Below, one piece after another: positions 1 to 5,059 of a DNA stretch of 5,059 nt; position 1 is the stretch's first letter, and each line of letters opens with the position of its first letter. Origin of the DNA: Bacteroidota bacterium (lineage in GTDB: Bacteria > Bacteroidota > Bacteroidia > AKYH767-A > CANKSK01); the NCBI GenBank assembly GCA_947485425.1, contig CANKSK010000114.1, positions 1 through 5,059 on the forward strand, read 5' to 3'. Made by a program: the position numbers and the translations under genes. The notes below the pieces were generated by a model. The model did not search any database and was not told the origin of the DNA. It saw only the letters and a program-made list of their open reading frames with translations.

Positions 1-517
1 GGTTTTAAATCCGAAATTAATTGAATTTATTACCGAAGAAGCTTTAAAATTGGGCATTCCGACAGCGGTAGATCCCAAGAAAAGAAATTTCAATCACTAT
101 AAAAAAGTCAGTCTATTTAAGCCCAACCTCAAAGAACTAAGAGATGGACTGAAAATTGATTTGCAAAAAAATGAGGGTGAGGAATTTAAAAAAGCTGTTG
201 ATCTTTTGCGCAAAAACCTGCAATTGGAATTGGCGATGGTAACGCTTTCCGAGCATGGCATATTTATCAGCGATGATAAAGGAGGAACATTTATTCCGGC
301 GCATCCTAGGGGAATTGTAGATGTTTCGGGAGCAGGCGATACGGTAATCAGTGTTGCATCACTTTGTTTGGCGCTAGGAACCAATCCGGAAATGATGGCT
401 GGTCTAGCCAATCTGGCAGGAGGATTGGTGTGTGAAGAAAGTGGAGTGGTTCCGATTAATAAAGAATTGCTTCTGCGCGAAGCCCTTGTCCATTATCAAG
501 AAAGGATAAATTTATAA
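1..517 (+). CDS. rfaE1: D-glycero-beta-D-manno-heptose-7-phosphate kinase, 3' part (PfkB/RfaE1 family)
   Basis: The reading frame is open from base 2, so the gene is cut by the left edge. The TTG at base 50 is internal and not a start. About 171 C-terminal residues are visible, roughly half of a usual kinase of about 330. The fragment shows the ribokinase/PfkB C-terminal lobe in order: 'VDPKKRNF' (about residues 23-30), 'KPNLKEL' (40-46, the family's Asn-x-x-Glu region), 'VTLSEHG' (80-86) and the signature 'DVSGAGDT' (107-114). The Asp of GAGDT (codon at 338-340) is the expected catalytic base. The ending 'GVVPINKELL' is typical of Bacteroidota RfaE kinases. The family phosphorylates heptose 7-phosphate at C1 on the way to ADP-heptose for the LPS core, in the cytosol. 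The protein stops right after the kinase fold, so the nucleotidyltransferase half of E. coli HldE is absent here and must be encoded elsewhere. Another PfkB sugar kinase is possible, because the substrate-binding N-terminal half is missing. Confidence 0.82.
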   Translation, partial: VLNPKLIEFITEEALKLGIPTAVDPKKRNFNHYKKVSLFKPNLKELRDGLKIDLQKNEGEEFKKAVDLLRKNLQLELAMVTLSEHGIFISDDKGGTFIPAHPRGIVDVSGAGDTVISVASLCLALGTNPEMMAGLANLAGGLVCEESGVVPINKELLLREALVHYQERINL

Positions 518-519
518 AC

Positions 520-1251
520 ATGGCAGAAACTGCAAATGTGAAGCCCTATCAAAACGAGGGCAGCAAAAAAGAACAGGTAGAAAGCATGTTCAATCGTATT
601 GCTGGCACCTACGATGTGATGAATAGGGTATTATCGGCAGGTATTGATAAATCGTGGAGAAAAAAAGCCATCGCCTTGCTGAAAGAAAAAAAGCCTCAAC
701 TCATTCTTGATGTGGCCACGGGCACGGCTGACTTTGCCATTCAGGCACTTGAACTTCATCCGCAAAAGATTACAGGAATCGATATTTCCGAAAAAATGCT
801 AGATGTAGGCAGAGAAAAAATAAAAAATAAAAAGAAAGAATCCCAAATAGAACTCATTCAAGCGGACTCAGAAAATATGCCCTTCCAAGATTCGTATTTT
901 GATGCGGTAACCGTTGCTTTTGGGGTGAGAAATTTTGAAAATTTACCAAAAGGACTTTCCGAAATATTTAGGGTATTAAAACCCAATGGTACTGCGGTAA
1001 TCCTTGAATTCTCGAAACCAACTGCATTTCCAATAAAGCAACTATACGCCTTCTATTTTTGGGCCATCTTGCCTTTAATCGGAAAAATATTTTCAGCAGA
1101 TGCACACGCCTATACCTATTTACCGCGTTCTGTAGAAGCATTTCCTGAAGGAAAAAAATTTACAGACATATTTGAAAATATAGGATTTAAAAATGTCCGT
1201 TGTTATAGACTCACATTTGGAATTGCAAGCATCTATGCAGGTACAAAATAA
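520..1251 (+). CDS. ubiE: Demethylmenaquinone C-methyltransferase (UbiE/MenG)
   Basis: This 243-residue, full-length class I SAM-dependent methyltransferase carries out the final C-methylation of demethylmenaquinone to menaquinone, the respiratory quinone of Bacteroidota. The family signature is near the N-terminus at residues 31-46, 'YDVMNRVLSAGIDKSW'. The classical PROSITE pattern has His where Asp43 stands. SAM motif I is 'ILDVATGTAD' (62-71), the acidic end of strand 2 is 'GIDIS' (86-90), 'QADSENMPF' is at 114-122 and 'FGVRNFEN' at 134-141. The second family signature 'RVLKPNGTAVILEFS' is at 151-165, with Asn156 in place of the usual Gly. The ATG at 520 lies two bases after the rfaE1 stop and fits the family's N-terminus, so translational coupling is likely. 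No strong Shine-Dalgarno is seen, only 'AAAGGA' 14 bases upstream. A lysine-rich stretch (98-107) is encoded by runs of A at 812-840. The function is secure. MenG is the more exact name in a menaquinone-only organism. Confidence 0.95.
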   Translation: MAETANVKPYQNEGSKKEQVESMFNRIAGTYDVMNRVLSAGIDKSWRKKAIALLKEKKPQLILDVATGTADFAIQALELHPQKITGIDISEKMLDVGREKIKNKKKESQIELIQADSENMPFQDSYFDAVTVAFGVRNFENLPKGLSEIFRVLKPNGTAVILEFSKPTAFPIKQLYAFYFWAILPLIGKIFSADAHAYTYLPRSVEAFPEGKKFTDIFENIGFKNVRCYRLTFGIASIYAGTK

Positions 1252-2002
1252 CAGTATCCTTCCCCATAAAAAGCATTTTCAGTATATACAAATCGTATAT
1301 ACGATTATCTTCATGTTCATCTGTGTCAATATGACACAAGCACAAAAAAACAGAAGTATCAATTTGCCTAAATATGATTACGCTCCTTATCATTTTGGAT
1401 TTATCATTGGATATAATCTAGCAGATTTTGTCATTACACAAGTGCCCCATTTCAACCAACTGGACTCGCTTTATTCTATTGAATCTACCGGATCGAGCGG
1501 CCTTACCATTGGCATTGTCAGCAATCTGAGACTTGGGAAGTATTTTGATTTGCGATTAAATCCTGACATCTCATTTTCACAAAGAAAATTGATGTATGGT
1601 TTTAAGATCAAAAAAACCATGCGCGATAGTTTAATTACCAAGACCATTGAATCTACCTTATTACAATTACCACTAGATCTCAAATTTAAATCGGCGAGGG
1701 TAGGAAACTATCGAATGTATGTGAGTGCAGGGATTAAATATTCTTATGACTGGGCGGGGAAAGAAAATGTAAAGACCAAGGATGGAAGAACGAAAAAACA
1801 ATTCAACACCATCGCCAAATCTGACCTTGGCTATCAGGTAGGGTTTGGTATTGATTGCTATTTGGAATTTTTTAAGTTTTCTCCTGAGATCAAATATTAC
1901 AGAGGCTTTAACAACCTACTACAACAAGATGGCTCTATTTACAGCAGCTCTTTAAGTTCATTAAGGGCGCAATATTGGATGCTTTCTTTAACCTTTGAAT
2001 AA
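1235..2002 (+). CDS. porT: PorT/SprT, outer-membrane beta-barrel protein of the type IX secretion system
   Basis: Using the ATG at 1235 gives 255 residues. The frame is also open from an ATG at 1193, which would add 14 residues deep inside ubiE. I prefer 1235 because it leaves a normal signal peptide: basic 'HKK' (11-13), a hydrophobic core at about 16-33, and a likely cleavage after 'TQA' (34-36). The mature part starts with 'YHFGFIIGYNLADF' (52-65), matching the 'HFGF..G.N..DF' opening of PorT. It continues as alternating amphipathic strands and ends 'FNNLLQ...SSLSSLRAQYWMLSLTFE', with the '.LS.TFE' end of PorT and its terminal aromatic strand. This fits an eight-stranded barrel of the OMP_b-brl_2 type. 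PorT is needed for type IX secretion and, in gliding species, for adhesin export (SprT); its exact step is not known. The start overlaps ubiE by 17 bases. From memory, ubiE-porT adjacency is common in Bacteroidota. A generic porin-like family member is the alternative. Confidence 0.85.
   Translation: MQVQNNSILPHKKHFQYIQIVYTIIFMFICVNMTQAQKNRSINLPKYDYAPYHFGFIIGYNLADFVITQVPHFNQLDSLYSIESTGSSGLTIGIVSNLRLGKYFDLRLNPDISFSQRKLMYGFKIKKTMRDSLITKTIESTLLQLPLDLKFKSARVGNYRMYVSAGIKYSYDWAGKENVKTKDGRTKKQFNTIAKSDLGYQVGFGIDCYLEFFKFSPEIKYYRGFNNLLQQDGSIYSSSLSSLRAQYWMLSLTFE
1291..1306. repeat. 16-base perfect palindrome in the signal-peptide region of porT
   Basis: The sequence AATCGTATATACGATT reads the same on both strands. 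Its core GTATATAC (1295-1302) occurs once more just upstream at 1282-1289, 13 bases apart start to start. It lies inside porT codons for the hydrophobic core of the signal peptide, just after the end of ubiE. It could be a protein-binding site or chance in AT-rich coding DNA; nothing in the sequence decides between these. Confidence 0.5.
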
Positions 2003-2003
2003 A

Positions 2004-3587
2004 ATGAAGATAACCACTACTGTTGTATTATCTCCTGAAGAAGAAGCCAATGAAGTCATTCTGAAAACAAAAGTAGCTGAGCTCCTTTTTATCAATTTTG
2101 AAGATATCAGTTTTATCAAAAAGCTTAAAAGGTCTACGGATGCTCGCAAGGCTAGCATTAAAATTCTTCTTACACTAGAAGTATATACCCAAAATGAGCA
2201 CCCGGAAGTAGAACTCATTTTACCTGAATATCCAAATGTAAAAGACCGGGAAAGAGTTATTATAGCCGGTAGTGGACCTGCAGGGCTTTTTGCCGCATTA
2301 AAACTCATCAACCTCGGCTTTAAGCCCATCATTATTGAAAGAGGAAAAGATGTAAAAGGCAGACGAAGAGATTTGGCTGCCATCAACAAAGACCACATTG
2401 TAAACCCTGACTCCAATTATTGTTTTGGTGAAGGTGGCGCAGGCACTTATTCTGACGGCAAGCTATATACACGATCGACAAAAAGAGGTGATGTAGCGGG
2501 CATTCTCAAAACATTGGTGGCACATGGTGCCAAAGAAGATATTGTATACGAGGCCCATCCACATATAGGAACCAATAAATTGCCTGCCTTGGTAAGCGCG
2601 CTTCGTGAAAGCATTTTAAGAGCCGGAGGCGAAGTACATTTCAATTGTAGGATAACAGATATCGTTATCAAATCAGGACATTTTAAAGCTGTTCAAACAC
2701 AAAATGGAGATTTGATTGAAGCAAGGGCCTGCATACTGGCTACAGGACATTCAGCACGAGACATCTTCGAAATGCTTCATCGGCTAAACGAAGGCATGAT
2801 TGAATCAAAACCCTTCGCTCTGGGTGTTCGTATTGAACATCCGCAAGGCTTGATTGACAGCATTCAATACCATTGCAGAAATCAAGAAGAGGTGGAGAAA
2901 AAAAGACTCTATCTGCCTGCTTCACCCTATAATCTCGTCACACAAGTTGATAACAAAGGGGTGTTTTCTTTTTGCATGTGCCCAGGTGGATTTATTGTAC
3001 CGGCAGCAACGTCTCAAGAAGAAATTGTTGTAAATGGCATGTCTCCATCCAAACGAAATAGTAAATATGCCAATTCAGGCATTGTCGTTTCTGTGGAAAA
3101 AGAAGATTTAGCTGCTTATCAAAAACATGGAGCCCTTGCCGCACTGAGGCTTCAACAGGATGTGGAAAGATTGGCATGGGAGGCCGGCGGCAAATGCCAG
3201 TCGGCACCAGCACAACGAATGACTGATTTTGTGAATGGAAAATTTTCTGCAAGCCTACCGGATACCTCATATCAACCAGGTGTCAAATCGACACAGTTGA
3301 CAGAAATACTGCCTAGTTTTATTGCCAATCGGTTGAAAATTGGTTTTAAAGATTTCGGCAATAAAATGAAAGGATATCTCACCAATGAAGCAATTATTTT
3401 AGGTGTGGAATCAAGAACTTCTTCACCCGTAAGGATTCCCAGAGACAAAGAAAGTCTGCAGCACCCCATGGTAAAAGGCCTTTATCCTTGCGGCGAAGGC
3501 GCAGGATATGCAGGTGGCATTATCTCTGCAGCTATTGACGGCGAAAGATGTGCTGAAAAATCTGCTGAGTTCCTTTCTGGAAAATAA
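2004..3587 (+). CDS. FAD-dependent dehydrogenase, COG2509 type (NAD(P)/FAD-dependent oxidoreductase)
   Basis: The ATG at 2004 gives 527 residues. An in-frame TTG at 1995 would add only three and overlap porT, so it was not used. An N-terminal alpha/beta extension (1-80) precedes the flavin fold. The Rossmann motif is 'VIIAGSGPAGLFAA' (85-98, GSGPAG at 89-94), and strand 2 ends 'IIIERG' (109-114), where Glu should hold the FAD ribose. Family motifs follow: 'CFGEGGAGTYSDGKL' (140-154), 'ACILATGHSARD' (242-253), 'PFALGVRIEHP' (270-280), 'CMCPGGFIVPA' (324-334), and the C-terminal FAD site 'YPCGEGAGYAGG' (494-505). The length agrees with COG2509 proteins, which are widespread in bacteria and have no established substrate. 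No signal peptide or membrane segment is seen, so it should be cytosolic. It starts one base after the porT stop, pointing to co-translation. A link to quinone or envelope redox chemistry is only a guess from its neighbours. The FAD fold and family are secure, the reaction is unknown. Confidence 0.9.
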   Translation: MKITTTVVLSPEEEANEVILKTKVAELLFINFEDISFIKKLKRSTDARKASIKILLTLEVYTQNEHPEVELILPEYPNVKDRERVIIAGSGPAGLFAALKLINLGFKPIIIERGKDVKGRRRDLAAINKDHIVNPDSNYCFGEGGAGTYSDGKLYTRSTKRGDVAGILKTLVAHGAKEDIVYEAHPHIGTNKLPALVSALRESILRAGGEVHFNCRITDIVIKSGHFKAVQTQNGDLIEARACILATGHSARDIFEMLHRLNEGMIESKPFALGVRIEHPQGLIDSIQYHCRNQEEVEKKRLYLPASPYNLVTQVDNKGVFSFCMCPGGFIVPAATSQEEIVVNGMSPSKRNSKYANSGIVVSVEKEDLAAYQKHGALAALRLQQDVERLAWEAGGKCQSAPAQRMTDFVNGKFSASLPDTSYQPGVKSTQLTEILPSFIANRLKIGFKDFGNKMKGYLTNEAIILGVESRTSSPVRIPRDKESLQHPMVKGLYPCGEGAGYAGGIISAAIDGERCAEKSAEFLSGK

Positions 3588-3662
3588 ATGCGCAAAGAAA
3601 TGATGCAGAGACCCATCAGAAGATGTGCAGATAAAAAATTGGTAAATGAAAGCATTGACTGA
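3588..3662 (+). other. 24-codon mini-ORF between the dehydrogenase and the MoeB-like gene
   Basis: An ATG follows directly on the TAA of the dehydrogenase gene and opens 24 codons (begins MRKEMMQRPIRR, ends NESID). The TGA at 3660-3662 lies 15 codon-shifted bases inside the next gene, giving a 17-base overlap with its start at 3646. The peptide is basic and resembles nothing I know. It could be translated by ribosomes finishing the upstream gene and so carry them to the next start. It may equally be a chance frame, since the gap is only 58 bases long. No TAnnTTTG-type Bacteroidota promoter is seen in the gap. Confidence 0.2.
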
Positions 3663-4785
3663 CATAGAAAAAGCTCGATACAGCAGGCATATTTTACTTT
3701 CTGAAATCGGGATGGAAGGACAATTGAAATTAAAAAAGGCCCGTGTACTTGTCATTGGAAGTGGCGGCCTTGGGAGCCCGGTACTGTTATATTTATCTGC
3801 AGCAGGAGTTGGACATATTGGGATTATCGACCATGACACAGTGGATATAAGCAACCTTCAAAGGCAAGTTTTATTTTGCATAGACGATGTAGGTAAAAAT
3901 AAAGCAGAAGTAGCAAAAACAAAACTGCATGCACTCAATCCATTGATAAATATTGAAGCATATCCCTTTACAATTACCGCTGAAAATGCGATGCCCATTG
4001 TAAAGAATTATGACCTCATTATAGATGGCAGCGATAATTTTGCCACACGTTATTTGATGAATGATGCGTGTGTATTATCCGGAAAAGTAAATATTTATGC
4101 ATCGGTATCTAGATTTGAAGGACAAATCAGTGTTTTTAATTATTTAATAGATGGAAAGCGAAGCCCAAATTACAGAGACATTTACCCTACTCCACCTGCT
4201 CCCGGAGAAGTTTTAAATTGTGCAGAAGCAGGTGTCATGGGCTCTCTTACCGGTATCATCGGAAGTATGCAAGCCAATGAAGCGATTAAAGTAATTACCG
4301 GCGTAGGAAATGTGCTGGCCTCACAGCTGTTTATATTTGATGCATTAAGCATGCGATCGCATATATTAAAGTATGCACCTAACCCTGAAAACCCTTTAAA
4401 TGGAAACCCTCCTTTGCAGCAGAAATTGATAGATTATGAAATCTTTTGTGGCATACAGGATACTCACGACCAAACAAAAATTTTAGAAATCAGTGCAGAA
4501 GAATTGGCTATCTGGATTGCAACAAAAAAAGATTTTCGATTAATTGATGTGAGAGAGCCCCATGAATACGAAATTGAAAATTTGGGTGGAGAGCTTTTTC
4601 CCTTGTCAAATTTCGAAAAAAGTGCAAGCCGAATTCAAAATGATAAAACAATCGTTATCCATTGCAAATCAGGAAGCAGAAGCAAAAGTGCATCTGAAAT
4701 TTTAAAACAGAAAGGTTTTAAAAATGTTTACAACCTCAAAGGTGGAATCATTGAATATTTAAAAAAAATTGCAAATAAGGATTGA
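3646..4785 (+). CDS. moeB: E1-like adenylyltransferase fused to a rhodanese (HesA/MoeB/ThiF family)
   Basis: The 379-residue protein has two domains. Residues 1-260 are an E1-like adenylating enzyme: 'RYSRHILL' (11-18), ATP loop 'GSGGLGSP' (38-45), 'DHDTVDISNLQRQ' (62-74, with Asn70 and Arg73), 'DGSDNFATRY' (127-136, with the ATP/Mg Asp130), and 'NCAEAGVMG' (191-199). Residues about 278-377 are a rhodanese: 'LIDVREPHEYEI' (299-310), active-site loop 'CKSGSRS' (340-346) with Cys340 as sulfur carrier, and 'VYNLKGGI' (361-368). Such fusions (as in MOCS3/Uba4) activate the C-terminal glycine of a ubiquitin-like sulfur carrier (MoaD or ThiS type) with ATP and pass sulfur to it, for molybdopterin, thiamine or thio-tRNA. 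The carrier is not in this window, so the pathway is open. Both CxxC zinc pairs of classical MoeB are missing: 'NYRDIYP' (175-181) and 'PNPENP' (245-250) stand at their places. From memory this is usual in Bacteroidota homologues. The ATG at 3646 fits the family N-terminus. No Shine-Dalgarno is seen. Confidence 0.88.
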   Translation: MKALTDIEKARYSRHILLSEIGMEGQLKLKKARVLVIGSGGLGSPVLLYLSAAGVGHIGIIDHDTVDISNLQRQVLFCIDDVGKNKAEVAKTKLHALNPLINIEAYPFTITAENAMPIVKNYDLIIDGSDNFATRYLMNDACVLSGKVNIYASVSRFEGQISVFNYLIDGKRSPNYRDIYPTPPAPGEVLNCAEAGVMGSLTGIIGSMQANEAIKVITGVGNVLASQLFIFDALSMRSHILKYAPNPENPLNGNPPLQQKLIDYEIFCGIQDTHDQTKILEISAEELAIWIATKKDFRLIDVREPHEYEIENLGGELFPLSNFEKSASRIQNDKTIVIHCKSGSRSKSASEILKQKGFKNVYNLKGGIIEYLKKIANKD

Positions 4786-5017
4786 TTTTGATTGCCACTT
4801 CTTGGGTGTTTTTCTCTGAAAAATCTATCTATTTTTACTCCACGCATCCTAAAAAAACATACCTGATTATTAATGTTTTACAAGCAAATTTTCTGAGCAT
4901 TGGCTATAAAAAATAGGAATATTGAATACTTTTCCATAAATTGCTTCTTTAAAATCGCTAAAAACTTCAAATTTTAAGCGGTTTTTTATGTACCACCTAC
5001 CCTTTTAAAACAACGAT
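4786..5017. other. AT-rich intergenic region after the gene cluster
   Basis: These 232 bases are very AT-rich and hold no coding frame of note on either strand. The only structure I can support is the terminator-like hairpin near 4951-4987. The first 165 bases after the MoeB-like stop show no strong hairpin, so the transcript may carry a long 3' untranslated tail. No clear TAnnTTTG / TTG promoter pair was found: 'TACTTTTC' at 4927-4934 matches only partly, and its upstream TTG (4900-4902) is spaced 24 bases away, too far for the usual 19-21. Confidence 0.6.
4951..4987 (+). terminator. Rho-independent-terminator-like hairpin
   Basis: The left arm CGCTAAAA (4956-4963) pairs with the right arm TTTTAAGCG (4972-4980), with one bulged A at 4976 and an eight-base loop. 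The stem extends through T4955-G4981 and the A run 4951-4954 against T 4982-4985. Six T's (4982-4987) follow the GC part, as expected for rightward termination. The stem is GC-poor (three G-C pairs), so its strength is uncertain. It would end the rfaE1-to-moeB transcript about 165 bases past the last stop. Confidence 0.6.
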
Positions 5018-5059
5018 ATGAAGAACAAAAACTACCCAAAAAAAATGCAAAAATTTTTA
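5018..5059 (+). CDS. Possible start of a further gene, cut by the right edge
   Basis: An ATG at 5018 opens 14 codons to the window end, reading MKNKNYPKKMQKFL. The lysine-rich start turning hydrophobic at the end would suit the n-region of a signal peptide; the second Met (5045) could also be the start. The upstream sequence is A-rich (AAAACAACGAT), like other starts in this window, and lies 30 bases after the terminator-like T run. Fourteen codons cannot prove a gene and no family can be named. Confidence 0.35.
   Translation, partial: MKNKNYPKKMQKFL

Noticed and set aside
50..52. TTG as the start of the first gene.
   Set aside because: The frame is open to the left edge and the upstream codons (VLNPKLIEFITEEA) fit the PfkB fold, so the gene simply starts outside the window.
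812..840. Runs of A in ubiE that might cause slippage or programmed frameshifting.
   Set aside because: The frame stays open with a plausible lysine-rich surface stretch, and no alternative frame product or stimulatory hairpin is seen.
1988..2416. Minus-strand open frame of 142 codons opposite the flavoprotein, and another at 3423-3854 opposite its end and the MoeB-like gene.
   Set aside because: Both lie antisense to strongly supported genes, and their Ser/Leu-rich products match no family; they are shadows of the real reading frames.
2651..2669. Near-perfect inverted repeat GATAACaGATATCGTTATC.
   Set aside because: Lies inside the flavoprotein coding region with one unmatched base, no T run and no second copy; no role can be argued.
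4351..4362. 12-base perfect palindrome ATGCGATCGCAT containing GCGATCGC.
   Set aside because: About one 12-base palindrome is expected by chance in 5 kb, and it is a single copy within the adenylyltransferase coding region.
4878..4937. Minus-strand 19-codon frame reading MEKYSIFLFFIANAQKICL, resembling a signal peptide.
   Set aside because: Stops after 19 codons, has no continuation, and AT-rich DNA easily gives Phe/Ile/Leu-rich frames by chance.

Overview
The window looks like a piece of a Bacteroidota chromosome. The main reasons are a recognisable PorT/SprT protein of the type IX secretion system, which is restricted to that phylum; a menaquinone-type UbiE with the phylum's usual 'GID.SW' start; a kinase-only RfaE; AT-rich, Shine-Dalgarno-poor start regions; and a zinc-ligand-free MoeB-like protein of the 'NYRDIYP' type. 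The protein style suggests the Chitinophagales/Saprospirales side of the phylum, but I cannot fix the order from sequence alone.

All recognisable genes lie on the + strand and are packed like an operon. (1) The 3' half of a PfkB-family heptose-7-phosphate kinase (rfaE1) enters from the left edge. (2) Two bases later comes ubiE/menG, the last C-methylation step of menaquinone synthesis. (3) porT overlaps the end of ubiE by about 17 bases and encodes an exported outer-membrane beta-barrel protein. (4) One base after porT starts a 527-residue FAD-dependent dehydrogenase of the COG2509 type, whose function is not established. (5) After a 58-base gap that holds a 24-codon mini-ORF comes a fused E1-like adenylyltransferase plus rhodanese (MoeB/ThiF type). 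(6) A 274-base AT-rich tail follows. It has a rho-independent-terminator-like hairpin at about 4951-4987 and a possible start of another protein at 5018, cut by the right edge.

The first three genes serve the cell envelope (LPS heptose, quinone pool, protein export through the outer membrane). The last two are redox and sulfur-transfer enzymes. The tight spacing suggests co-transcription, but the sequence shows no common pathway. No CRISPR, tRNA, rRNA, insertion sequence or phage gene was seen. I found no convincing new system. The points most worth a second look are the loss of all four expected zinc cysteines in the MoeB-like protein while its ATP site and rhodanese cysteine are kept, the gene linkage itself, and a 16-base perfect palindrome in the signal-peptide-coding part of porT.
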